From assembly GCA_019747615.1 (NCBI GenBank), contig JAIEQQ010000213.1, forward strand, positions 1 to 9,711: a DNA stretch of 9,711 nucleotides. Reading direction: 5' to 3'. The translations under genes and the position numbers were made by a program. This document shows positions 1-6,680 of this stretch, in pieces (the stretch's first letter is position 1; each line of letters opens with the position of its first letter). The notes under the pieces were generated by a model. It did not search any database. It was not told where the DNA came from and saw only the letters and a list, made by a program, of their open reading frames with translations. Source of the DNA: Phycisphaerales bacterium (lineage in GTDB: Bacteria > Planctomycetota > Phycisphaerae > Phycisphaerales > UBA1924).

Positions 1-1
1 C

Positions 2-586
2 AAGGGCACACAGGGCAAGATCCTGGGTTACGTCCCAGGCTTCTATCACCTGTCCTGCGGCGACGTGTTCCGCAACGTGGACATGACTACGGCGCTGGGC
101 AAGACCTTCGTCGAATACTCCAGCAAGGGCTTGCTCGTGCCCGACGAGCCGACGGTGCAGATGTGGTCTCAGCACATGCACGCACGGACGGTGATGAGCA
201 TCTACAAGCCGAACCAAGACCTGCTGGTGCTCGACGGAATCCCGCGGAACCCCAATCAGGCCAAGCTGCTGGAGAAGCACCTGAAGGTGCTCAAGATCAT
301 CCACCTTGTTTGCCCGGACGAGGACAGGATGATCGAGCGGCTGCGCCGGCGCGCGATCAAAGAGAACCGCTTTGACGACGCGCGAGAGGACGTGATCCGC
401 AAGCGCTGGGAGGTCTACAAGAACGAGACCTACCCCGTGCTGGAGTGCTATGACCGCAGCCTGATCGCCGAGATCGACGCGATGGGATCGCCCGGCGAGG
501 TGCTGATCGACGTGCTGCGACAGGTCGTGCCGGTGCAGGATGAGCACTTCGGCAATCGGCTGGCGGGCACCGGCCCGGCGACCTAA
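2..586 (+). CDS. adk: Adenylate kinase, short-lid type (5' end missing)
   Basis: Nucleoside monophosphate kinase that transfers phosphate from ATP to AMP in the cytoplasm. The gene enters from the left edge: the frame is open from base 2 and begins with KGTQGK, the end of the GxxGxGKGTQ P-loop, so only about 10-15 N-terminal residues are missing; 194 residues are visible. Visible residues 18-24 are SCGDVFR, a variant of the usual STGDxLR, and 77-86 are LDGIPRNPNQ, matching LDGFPRTxxQ of the AMP site. Residues 113-126 (RLRRRAIKENRFDD) run straight into AREDVIRKR, so the zinc or long LID domain of most bacterial enzymes is replaced by a short lid as in the AK1 type. A GTG at 65 is internal, not a start. 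Its stop overlaps the stop of the opposing hydrolase gene by 4 bp. The family is clear; preference for AMP over UMP or CMP cannot be settled from sequence alone. Confidence 0.9.
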   Translation, partial: KGTQGKILGYVPGFYHLSCGDVFRNVDMTTALGKTFVEYSSKGLLVPDEPTVQMWSQHMHARTVMSIYKPNQDLLVLDGIPRNPNQAKLLEKHLKVLKIIHLVCPDEDRMIERLRRRAIKENRFDDAREDVIRKRWEVYKNETYPVLECYDRSLIAEIDAMGSPGEVLIDVLRQVVPVQDEHFGNRLAGTGPAT

Positions 587-1407
587 ACCTCTGCGATCGG
601 CCTTGCCCGCAGGTGCTCGGTCAGAAAATCGACCTGGACCGTTTTGGCTTCGGACGCGACGCGCCCGAAGCCGTTGTGCTCATCGGGCGCGCCGGTGGTC
701 GGCCATGTGTGCAGGCGGACCAGTCCGGCGTCTGCGCCGAGCTGTTCGTATCGGCCACGAAGCTCATCGGTGAACGACTCGATACACGCCAGCGGCACCG
801 TCCGATCCGCGTGCGAGTGCAGCGCCAGCAGCGGTATCGGACGCCAACCGCTCAGGTGCGTGATCGGGTCGAGCGTCGGGACCAGGTCGGTCACATGCTC
901 GACAGGCCAGCCTCGCGCCGGGTCGTAGAGCATCGCCAGATTGCCGGCGGTGCTCTCGACGCAGGCGCAGACGAACGGGTGCTGATCGCACAGGCGGCGC
1001 AGCGTGACCATGCCACCGGCCGACATGCCGCCCAGCGCGGCCCGATCCAGATCGAAACACCCGCCAAACTCGTCGCCGCCGAGCGCCTCGAACACGTGAT
1101 CAACCTCGCCGACCATCTGGTTCAGCACTTCGGGCGTGCGCGTCGGGCCTTGCAGCGCAAGGTCGAGCCGCTCGCCATGTCCGGGCAGATCGACGGCGCA
1201 GGCCGCGATGCCGGCGCGGATGAGGCGGAGGTATCGCCCGCTATCAAGGAACTTGTCGGCGGTGCGCCCGTGCATCCAGATCATCGTCGGACAGGGCGTC
1301 TCCCAATCCGGATGCGCTAGCAGCGCGGGAATCTGGCGCGGGCCCAGTCGAACAACGCGGCTGCATTTGGCCAGCGATGCGGGCATCTGTTTGAAGCGGT
1401 CGTCCAT
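583..1407 (-). CDS. Alpha/beta hydrolase (dienelactone hydrolase / prolyl oligopeptidase-like)
   Basis: A 274-residue serine hydrolase, probably an esterase or peptidase-like enzyme; the substrate is unknown. The fold's landmarks are in order: HGRTADK at 46-52 (oxyanion-hole loop after the first core strand), DLPGHGER at 73-80, the nucleophile elbow GGMSAGG at 126-132 with Ser129, HSHADRTVP at 197-205 with candidate acid Asp201, and PDEHNGFG at 241-248 with candidate His244. The triad is therefore complete. No signal peptide or membrane segment is evident, so it is probably cytoplasmic. It lies 54 bp downstream of the phosphatase gene on the same strand and probably shares its transcript. No Shine-Dalgarno sequence precedes the ATG at 1407. 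The family call is firm, the specific function open. Confidence 0.85.
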   Translation of the reverse strand: MDDRFKQMPASLAKCSRVVRLGPRQIPALLAHPDWETPCPTMIWMHGRTADKFLDSGRYLRLIRAGIAACAVDLPGHGERLDLALQGPTRTPEVLNQMVGEVDHVFEALGGDEFGGCFDLDRAALGGMSAGGMVTLRRLCDQHPFVCACVESTAGNLAMLYDPARGWPVEHVTDLVPTLDPITHLSGWRPIPLLALHSHADRTVPLACIESFTDELRGRYEQLGADAGLVRLHTWPTTGAPDEHNGFGRVASEAKTVQVDFLTEHLRARPIAEV

Positions 1408-1435
1408 CGGCAGACGGTAGCTCGCGTGCTGGGCA

Positions 1436-1455
1436 ACGACGGCGCAACGCGTCGT
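1436..1455 (-). other. Intercistronic hairpin between phosphatase and hydrolase genes
   Basis: On the plus strand ACGAC (1436-1440) pairs with GTCGT (1451-1455); after one unpaired G at 1441, GCG (1442-1444) pairs with CGC (1448-1450) around a CAA loop. That gives 8 base pairs with a single bulge. It falls in the 54-bp gap of a likely two-gene minus-strand unit. No T-tract follows on the minus strand, so it is not a typical intrinsic terminator; it could affect mRNA stability or be chance in GC-rich DNA. Confidence 0.3.
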
Positions 1456-1461
1456 CGCCGC

Positions 1462-2535
1462 TTACTCGCCGTTGACCTTTGCATCCGTCCGATACCCGCG
1501 GCTCACCCACGGCGCGATCGAACCGACGATGTTCATGCGTGAGAGCTCGGGCCAGGGGGCGCTGCCGCGACCGATGAAGGAGCCGCCGATCATCCCCAGG
1601 AATCGCAGATTCGAGCGAATGCGAGCCATGAGCGAGTACTTCACCGGGCGCGAGTTTATCTGCAGCACCAGCGCCGTCGAGTCGTCGTCAAGCTCGATGC
1701 CGCCGGCGTACTCGCGGACGCTGGCGACCAGCCGCTGGGCCAGTGTCTCCGGGTTGCCAACGCCGAGTCGCTCGACGATCCCAAGCAGGCCGTGCTCGCC
1801 GAGCATCGGCGAGCCGGGCTTGCGAGCCTCCATCAGCGCATCGGTGTACAGGATCACGATGTCGCCGTCGCTCATGCGTAGCGCCTCGGCGAAATACTCG
1901 CTGTCCTCGATCACGCCCAGCGGCGCGTTGCTGATGTTCTCTCCTCGCCCACCTCCCCCACCGGCACCCCCATCGCTCGGCGTCGCCACGCGAGCCTCGC
2001 CATCCTGCGCATCCAGCACGCGCCAGCGTTTCGTTCGCGTCGAGTAGATCAGCGGGCGCGGGTGGCCGGCGTTGCAAAGCACGAGCACCGAGCTGGGCGC
2101 AAAGTACGTCGCGACGATCGCTGTGGCGAATTTGCCAAGCTTCGCCTCGCTTCCAAACTCGCGATTCAATCTCGAGACCAGCGGCCCGTGCTCGACAAAG
2201 TTCACAAATCGCCGCATGATGTCGCGGAGCTTCACCGCCAAAGCCGCGGCGGACCCGCCATGGCCCGACACATCCGCCAGGATCACACGCCCGATGCGCC
2301 CGGTGCCGCAACTGGAGATGTAGTGGATGTCACCGCCCTCGTTCTCGCCGCGATGCGGACGGGAATAGACCCACATGTCCACCCCGGGCATCGTCGCGGC
2401 CCGCTCAACGACCCCATTTCCGCCCCAGATCTCCATGCACTGCATCGTGTGGGGAGCTTCGTCGGTCCGCGCGTCGCGAATCTCGCCGACGGGCGGCTGT
2501 GAGAGATGCGTCGTGGGCGTGGGTGAAGTTGGCAT
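1462..2535 (-). CDS. SpoIIE/RsbU-type PP2C serine phosphatase
   Basis: A 357-residue PPM/PP2C phosphatase of the SpoIIE class, a family that dephosphorylates Ser/Thr phosphoproteins, often anti-anti-sigma factors in partner-switching pathways. Metal-binding motifs are present: GGD at 67-69 (Asp69), ADVSGHG at 87-93 (Asp88), YTD at 230-232 (Asp232) and DDDST at 283-287. NAGHPRPLIY (155-164) and APLGV (204-208) are further family landmarks. The catalytic domain opens after MQCMEIWGGN (31-40); I associate that lead-in with planctomycete members. There is no N-terminal receiver, PAS or membrane domain, so the input probably comes from a partner. Two oddities are a Gly-rich insert (189-198) and a roughly 60-residue C-terminal extension after the catalytic core. 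The ATG at 2535 has no Shine-Dalgarno sequence; the ATG at residue 31 is an alternative start. No anti-sigma partner is encoded in the window. Confidence 0.88.
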   Translation of the reverse strand: MPTSPTPTTHLSQPPVGEIRDARTDEAPHTMQCMEIWGGNGVVERAATMPGVDMWVYSRPHRGENEGGDIHYISSCGTGRIGRVILADVSGHGGSAAALAVKLRDIMRRFVNFVEHGPLVSRLNREFGSEAKLGKFATAIVATYFAPSSVLVLCNAGHPRPLIYSTRTKRWRVLDAQDGEARVATPSDGGAGGGGGRGENISNAPLGVIEDSEYFAEALRMSDGDIVILYTDALMEARKPGSPMLGEHGLLGIVERLGVGNPETLAQRLVASVREYAGGIELDDDSTALVLQINSRPVKYSLMARIRSNLRFLGMIGGSFIGRGSAPWPELSRMNIVGSIAPWVSRGYRTDAKVNGE

Positions 2536-2659
2536 AGGCGATGCTAAGGGTTTGGATGCCGCGTGACGTTTCCCGTTTCATTCGCATTCGGCCGGCGGTC
2601 GGATTTGGTCCTCAGCGCAGCGTGCCGAGCTGTTCGCCGGCCCCATACGCTCCGGCTTC
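2536..2659. promoter_or_regulatory. Divergent intergenic region, phosphatase / M48 protease
   Basis: These 124 bp separate two divergent gene pairs and must hold promoters for both if the starts chosen are right. I could not pick out convincing -35/-10 pairs or an operator. The protease reading frame is open back to a TGA at 2564-2566 but offers no ATG, GTG or TTG before 2660. Confidence 0.35.
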
Positions 2660-4324
2660 GTGCTGCATTTCATGCTCATCGCGATCTTTGCGTGCGTGGT
2701 CATGGCGGACCAGTTCCGCCCGTCCGAGGGCGTGGTTCCGTCGGGCGATCGACAGCCGCTTCCGTTCTGGAGTGCCGACGGCAGCGCCGGGGTCTTGGCG
2801 ATCACCTGGGGCATCGCGATCGCGCTGGTGATCGCGCAGCTCGTCGCCGGGCGCATCGCCCGCCGCAGGCTCGAGCAAACGGGCGAGTACAGCGCGGTGA
2901 TGCGGTTCGATCGCGTCGTGCTCAGCGCCCGCTGGCTCGCGGTGATGTCACACGCCACGTGCGTGCTCGCCCTCGGCTCGCTGGCCGCGAATCGAGCGAT
3001 CGTCGGAAACGTTGTGGTTCTTGACGAACTCCTGACCAGCGCCCCGGCGCTGCTGGTCATCATCGCCGGGTGGTGGGCGAGTTTCCCGATGGACCGGCTG
3101 ATGCGCGAGGCGGTGATGGTGCGCTCGCTGGACCGTTCGCGCCCGGTTTTTCGTGGCCCCACCCGCATCGGCCACGTCCTGATGCAAGTCCGTCATCAGG
3201 TCCTGCTCGTGCTGGTGCCCATGTCGGCGCTCACGGCCATCAGTGAGCTCTCGCCCGGCGTCATCGCGTTCGCAAGCGCCAAGCTCGAACACGCCGCGGG
3301 CGGTGTCGGCGCGTTCGGGCGCTGGCTCGCCACCAGCGACGGCCAATCGCTGAGCCACACCGTCATCCAGATTACGGGCGTGGTTCTGCTGCTGGCACTC
3401 ATGCCGCTGGGCATTCGCTGGTTGTGGGACACCGTGCCCATCCGATCCGGCACCATGGCCGAGGACTTGCTCGGCCTCTGCCATCGCAACGGCGTTCGCG
3501 CACGCGAGCTGCTTCTGTGGCGCACGGACGGCACCATGATCAACGGCGCCGTGATCGGCGTGTTCGGGCGCGCTCGCCACATCCTGCTCACCGATGCGCT
3601 GCTGAATGACCTGCCGATCGATCAGGTCCGCGCCGTGCTGGCTCACGAACTGGGGCACATCCGACACCGCCACATCATCTGGCTCGGCCTCGCGCTGATC
3701 AGTTCCGTCCTCGTCCTCACCTTCCTCATCGGCATCGCGATCAACCTCACACTCGCGGCTCTCATGGTCGAGCGGTTGCCCGCGTGGGTCGAATATGCCG
3801 GCGCCACCGGCGCGATCCTCGGGGCGTTCGTGATCTTCGGATGGGTCAGCCGCAAGTTTGAGTGGCAGGCCGACGCGTTCGCCGCCGTGGCGCTGAGCCG
3901 CGACGAGCTGGCCGCGAGCGACACGATGAACGCGAGCGCGTCGCTGACGAACGCTGGGTTCAATCCGGTCGCCCAGAACTCCACCATCATCACCAGTGCG
4001 ATGGGCCAGATTTCGCTGCAGCTCACGCCGCCGGGACTGCCGGTCGTGACGCCGAATGCGGTGACGCCGAACGCGGTCCGGGCCATGGCCGGGGCGCTCG
4101 ACTCCGTCGCGGCCCTCAATCACATCCCGCGCCGTCGCTTCGCGTTCCGGCACGGCTCGATCCAGACCCGCATCGAGAACCTCGTCGCCCTCGAGGGCGC
4201 CAGTCTCGGCGCGCTGCCGATCGATCGGACCGCCCGCCGCATCAAGCTCGTCACGATCGTGTTGACCGTCCTCGCCGCGATCGCGCTGGTGCTGGACACG
4301 CTGGCACACGCCGGTGCCGTCTAG
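2660..4324 (+). CDS. M48-family membrane zinc metalloprotease
   Basis: A 554-residue integral membrane peptidase of the HtpX/Ste24 clan. The catalytic HELGH lies at 329-333 in VLAHELGHIRHRH, and the third zinc ligand is probably Glu401 in EWQADAFA (the family's ExxxD motif, Asp405). Hydrophobic segments at about 43-63, 90-112, 180-200, 238-258, 346-372, 384-404 and 530-548 suggest a multi-spanning inner-membrane protein with the active site between membrane helices. Such enzymes cleave misfolded or signalling membrane proteins; the substrate here is unknown. A 15-bp in-frame duplication gives VTPNA twice at 463-472. The first possible start is GTG at 2660 and an ATG at 2672 is a close alternative; neither has a Shine-Dalgarno sequence. 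dapF follows after 12 bp, so the two are probably co-transcribed. Confidence 0.85.
   Translation: MLHFMLIAIFACVVMADQFRPSEGVVPSGDRQPLPFWSADGSAGVLAITWGIAIALVIAQLVAGRIARRRLEQTGEYSAVMRFDRVVLSARWLAVMSHATCVLALGSLAANRAIVGNVVVLDELLTSAPALLVIIAGWWASFPMDRLMREAVMVRSLDRSRPVFRGPTRIGHVLMQVRHQVLLVLVPMSALTAISELSPGVIAFASAKLEHAAGGVGAFGRWLATSDGQSLSHTVIQITGVVLLLALMPLGIRWLWDTVPIRSGTMAEDLLGLCHRNGVRARELLLWRTDGTMINGAVIGVFGRARHILLTDALLNDLPIDQVRAVLAHELGHIRHRHIIWLGLALISSVLVLTFLIGIAINLTLAALMVERLPAWVEYAGATGAILGAFVIFGWVSRKFEWQADAFAAVALSRDELAASDTMNASASLTNAGFNPVAQNSTIITSAMGQISLQLTPPGLPVVTPNAVTPNAVRAMAGALDSVAALNHIPRRRFAFRHGSIQTRIENLVALEGASLGALPIDRTARRIKLVTIVLTVLAAIALVLDTLAHAGAV
4046..4075 (+). repeat. 15-bp tandem duplication inside the M48 protease gene
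   Basis: GTGACGCCGAATGCG at 4046-4060 is followed at once by GTGACGCCGAACGCG at 4061-4075, 14 of 15 bases identical. It adds exactly five codons (VTPNA) and keeps frame. It sits in the segment after the catalytic region, where insertions are likely tolerated. Confidence 0.75.
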
Positions 4325-4336
4325 CCTTCGCCCGCC

Positions 4337-5296
4337 ATGGCCCTGAACTTCACCAAAATGCACGGCATCGGAAACGACTACGTCCTGACCGACGCGTTCA
4401 CCACGCCACGCCTTGCGTCGTCCGCTCGCCTCGCCACGCTCGCCCGCAGGATCAGCGACCGGCACACCGGCGTCGGCGCCGACGGCCTGATCCTCGTCTG
4501 CCGCCCCACCGCTCACGCCGCTCGCGCCGGCGCACACGCCCGAATGCGGATGTTCAACGCCGACGGCACCGAAGCGGAGATGTGCGGCAACGGCATCCGA
4601 CTGGTCGCGAAGTTCGCGTTCGATCGGCTCCGCCTGCGAGCAATGCCGCTCCGCGTCGAAACCGGCGCGGGCGTGCTGCCCATCGAATACGCCACCAGCA
4701 ACGGTCGGCTCACGACCGCGACGGTGGACATGGGCGAGCCACAACTGGACCCGCGCCGAGTGCCGGCGGACCTCTCAAACCCCGCGCCGTCGCTCGCGAA
4801 GGCCTCACGCCGCGACGTGATCGCCAGGACCGAGCACCCATTCATCTCGCTCATGCGCTCCGAGATCGGCTGGCTCAGCACCACGTTCGTCGGCATGGGC
4901 AACCCGCACGCAGTGATCTTCGTTGATCGCCCCCCCGTCGCTGCGTCGATCGCAAGGCTCCCGCTGAATCTCGATGAGCTCGATCTCGCTCGCCTCGGCC
5001 CGGCCCTGGAACGGCACGACGCGTTCCCGCATCGCGCCAACATCCACTTCGCCCGCTCGCTCTCACCCTCTCGCGTGCAGATGCGCACATGGGAGCGCGG
5101 CTCGGGCATCACGCTCGCCTGCGGCACCGGCGCGTGCGCCGTCGTCGTCGCCGGAGTCCTCACCGGCGTCCTCCGCCGCACCGCCCGCGTCGACCTGCCC
5201 GGCGGCACGCTCCGCATCCGCTGGGACCCCGACACCAACCACATCTCCATGACCGGCCCCGCCACCGAGGTCTACCGCGGCACTTGGCCCGGCTGA
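4337..5296 (+). CDS. dapF: Diaminopimelate epimerase
   Basis: Interconverts LL- and meso-diaminopimelate in the lysine and peptidoglycan-precursor pathway, without cofactor, using two cysteines. Both are visible: Cys83 in NADGTEAEMCGNGIR (74-88) and Cys262 in ACGTGAC (261-267). The start MALNFTKMHGIGNDY is the family's N-terminal signature (usually F.KMhGLGNDF), and WERGSG (252-257) precedes the second cysteine as in other DapF enzymes. At 319 residues it is longer than the roughly 275 of E. coli; the extra length is in Ala/Arg-rich stretches near 57-67 and 137-160. The protein looks complete and cytoplasmic. Its ATG lies 12 bp after the protease stop with no Shine-Dalgarno sequence. A link between dapF and the protease beyond shared transcription is not evident. 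Confidence 0.95.
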   Translation: MALNFTKMHGIGNDYVLTDAFTTPRLASSARLATLARRISDRHTGVGADGLILVCRPTAHAARAGAHARMRMFNADGTEAEMCGNGIRLVAKFAFDRLRLRAMPLRVETGAGVLPIEYATSNGRLTTATVDMGEPQLDPRRVPADLSNPAPSLAKASRRDVIARTEHPFISLMRSEIGWLSTTFVGMGNPHAVIFVDRPPVAASIARLPLNLDELDLARLGPALERHDAFPHRANIHFARSLSPSRVQMRTWERGSGITLACGTGACAVVVAGVLTGVLRRTARVDLPGGTLRIRWDPDTNHISMTGPATEVYRGTWPG

Positions 5297-5324
5297 AAGG
5301 GGAAGAGCCGAGGGGTGAGGGAGC

Positions 5325-5342
5325 CCGGAGCGCAAGCTCCGG
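5325..5342. terminator. GCAA-capped hairpin after dapF; possible terminator or dispersed palindrome
   Basis: CCGGAGC (5325-5331) and GCTCCGG (5336-5342) form a perfect 7-bp stem around a GCAA tetraloop, a stable GNRA loop. It begins 29 bp after the dapF stop. GAGCCC flanks it as a direct repeat at 5321-5326 and 5346-5351. There is no T-tract, so it may protect the transcript 3' end or be a REP-like dispersed element rather than an intrinsic terminator. Confidence 0.4.
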
Positions 5343-5363
5343 ATTGAGCCCTTTGCATCGAGA

Positions 5364-5383
5364 TACTCCAAGACATCGGAGTA
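5364..5383. other. Small hairpin downstream of dapF
   Basis: TACTCC (5364-5369) and GGAGTA (5378-5383) form a perfect 6-bp stem with an 8-nt loop, 21 bp past the first hairpin. It has no T-tract and its role is unknown. Confidence 0.3.
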
Positions 5384-5391
5384 CGCGGGGG

Positions 5392-5490
5392 ACGCAGAGA
5401 CTGCAGGGGTACGCAGAGGGAAGACAGGGGATTCGTACACGGAGGACACCGAGGAACACGGACGGAGGCGGAGGGGAGCGGACGGAGAAA
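5392..5490 (+). repeat. Purine-rich degenerate tandem repeat
   Basis: Short related units recur on the plus strand: ACGCAGAGA (5392-5400), ACGCAGAGG (5411-5419), ACACGGAGGA (5437-5446), ACACCGAGGA (5446-5455) and ACACGGACGGAGG (5456-5468), then more GGAG-type sequence to about 5487. The period is roughly 9-10 nt between 5437 and 5468 and irregular elsewhere. From memory, CRCAGAG/CACGGAGGA strings of this kind occur in intergenic DNA of planctomycetes and other environmental bacteria; I could not verify that here. The units are too short and continuous for CRISPR. Confidence 0.6.
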
Positions 5491-5593
5491 ACGTGACCAT
5501 TCCATCCGTTCCATTCCTTCGTTGAAAACCCTTCCGCGCGGCGAGCAGTCCTCCTAAGCCTCCGATCAACCGCAACCTCTCCGCTCCCCTCCG
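5469..5593. repeat. 14-nt perfect inverted repeat spanning the spacer
   Basis: CGGAGGGGAGCGGA at 5469-5482 is the exact reverse complement of TCCGCTCCCCTCCG at 5580-5593, with 97 bp between. Flanking bases continue with looser similarity (both sides carry more GGAGG/CCTCC). Transcription through the region could fold it into a long-range stem. Confidence 0.6.
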
Positions 5594-5658
5594 TTCCTCC
5601 GCGACCCGAGCCTCTCATCCTCGCCTCCCCCTTCCATCCCTTCCCTCACTTCGTTGAA
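5500..5658 (+). repeat. 27-nt degenerate direct repeat pair
   Basis: Copies lie at 5500-5526 and 5632-5658, 132 bp apart, with 23 of 27 positions identical. Both start TTCCATCC and end CTTCGTTGAA. The second copy ends 71 bp before the hutG start codon. The function is unknown; the copies could be remnants of a dispersed repeat or a paired binding site. Confidence 0.55.
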
Positions 5659-5729
5659 CATCGCATCGACTCCCGGCCCGAGCGCTCTCGCACGCGCCGC
5701 CGAGCGCTACGCCCCACTATCCTCTCTTC

Positions 5730-6671
5730 GTGATCCCGTGTACACAGCCCGCCGACGTTTACCCCACGACACCCGGCCGCTTCGCGTCGACGATCGTCCG
5801 CGATCTGGCGCACGCTCACACCTGCCGCGCCGCGATCCTCGGAATCCCCGATGACACGGGCGTGCGGCTCAATGGTGGGCGGCCCGGCGCCGCACTCGCC
5901 CCCCGCGCCATCCGCGCCGCACTGGCGACCTACGGCGTCGCGGTGCCCGCCGGCGGCATGTCCTTCGCGCGGGTGTTCGATGCCGGCGATGTCATCCCTG
6001 GCGACTCGCTCGACGAGACACACGATCGCGTGACGCGCGCCACCGAGGCGATCCTGGACCTCGGCCTCGTCCCCATCGCACTCGGCGGCGGCCACGATCT
6101 GACCTTCCCCTTTGTCCGGGCCGCGTGCCGTCGCCTCGGCGTGCGGGCCGGGCTCTACACCGACGCGCACCTGGACGTCCGCCCCGAGCCAGGATCCGGC
6201 ATGCCCTTCCGCCGGCTCATCGAAGACTGCGGCATCAATGACCTCCGCATCGTCGGCTTCAGGTTCTTTGTCAACTCGCCCGAACACTTTGACTACTTCA
6301 AAGCCCACGCTGGCCGCGTCGTCAAGCCCGCCACCACCATCGCACAAGCCGCGGCTCATCTCCCGAAGTCACCCGCCTTCGTCAGCATTGACCTCGATGC
6401 GATCGATTCATCTCAAGCACCCGGCGTCAGCGCACTGAATCCCAGCGGCCTGACCGTCGATCAGGTCGCAAGCTACGCCCACGCCGCGGGCGCCTCGCCA
6501 CAGATCAAGTGCTTCGACATCATGGAGCACTGCCCGCCCCACGACGAACAGGGCCGCACCGCCCGAGTCGCGGCGTACATCCTCCTGCGTTTCCTCGCGG
6601 GTCTCAGCGAGCGTCCGCCCACGCCTTCAGTTCCACCGGCCCCAACAGCGCCCGCCGCTCTCAAGCCCTGA
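5730..6671 (+). CDS. hutG: Formimidoylglutamase-like ureohydrolase (arginase family)
   Basis: A 313-residue enzyme of the arginase/agmatinase/formimidoylglutamase family. All dinuclear manganese ligands are visible: His122 in GGGHDLT (119-125), Asp145, His147 and Asp149 in TDAHLDVR (144-151), and Asp221 and Asp223 in SIDLDAID (219-226), followed by the family's PGVSALNPSG (231-240). Because hutI follows after 9 bp, the likely reaction is hydrolysis of N-formimidoyl-L-glutamate to glutamate and formamide, the last step of the direct histidine-degradation route. Agmatinase or guanidino-acid hydrolase activity is the main alternative. The C-terminus carries a Pro/Ala-rich tail (about 295-313) beyond the catalytic domain. 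The start is GTG at 5730, with no Shine-Dalgarno sequence; no in-frame ATG lies nearby upstream. Confidence 0.82.
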   Translation: MIPCTQPADVYPTTPGRFASTIVRDLAHAHTCRAAILGIPDDTGVRLNGGRPGAALAPRAIRAALATYGVAVPAGGMSFARVFDAGDVIPGDSLDETHDRVTRATEAILDLGLVPIALGGGHDLTFPFVRAACRRLGVRAGLYTDAHLDVRPEPGSGMPFRRLIEDCGINDLRIVGFRFFVNSPEHFDYFKAHAGRVVKPATTIAQAAAHLPKSPAFVSIDLDAIDSSQAPGVSALNPSGLTVDQVASYAHAAGASPQIKCFDIMEHCPPHDEQGRTARVAAYILLRFLAGLSERPPTPSVPPAPTAPAALKP

Positions 6672-6680
6672 CCGCCAGCC

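Larger units (their letters stand above)
5297..5729. other. 433-bp non-coding, repeat-rich spacer between dapF and hutG
   Basis: I see no plausible gene here. The left half (about 5300-5490) is purine-rich on the plus strand and the right half (about 5497-5650) is pyrimidine-rich, so the strand bias flips in the middle. It contains two hairpins, degenerate tandem repeats, one inverted-repeat pair and one direct-repeat pair, each listed separately. The hutG promoter should lie in its right part, but no clear -35/-10 pair stands out. Confidence 0.7.

Noticed and set aside
65..67. GTG as the start of the adenylate kinase gene
   Set aside because: The frame is open upstream and encodes KGTQ and SCGD, conserved parts of the P-loop region, so the true start lies before the window.
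613..1320. A 235-codon plus-strand frame opposite the alpha/beta hydrolase
   Set aside because: The hydrolase on the other strand has a full catalytic triad in order; this frame shows none and is Arg/Gln/Ala-rich.
2948..4744. A 598-codon open frame on the minus strand opposite the M48 protease and dapF
   Set aside because: Its translation is dominated by Arg, Asp, Glu, His, Gln and Gly with no domain motif, typical of an antisense shadow in high-GC coding DNA. The plus strand here encodes two proteins with clear catalytic motifs.
3862..4926. A 354-codon plus-strand frame overlapping the protease and dapF genes
   Set aside because: It is Arg/His/Pro-rich with no recognisable motif and overlaps two well-supported genes throughout.
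5392..5490. Possible CRISPR array in the tandem-repeat region
   Set aside because: Units are 9-13 nt, degenerate and contiguous, with no constant repeat of 24 nt or more, no spacers of regular size and no cas genes.
5646..6359. A 237-codon minus-strand frame opposite hutG
   Set aside because: It mirrors hutG, has shadow-like Gly/Asp/Arg/Val composition, and has no start context or family motif.
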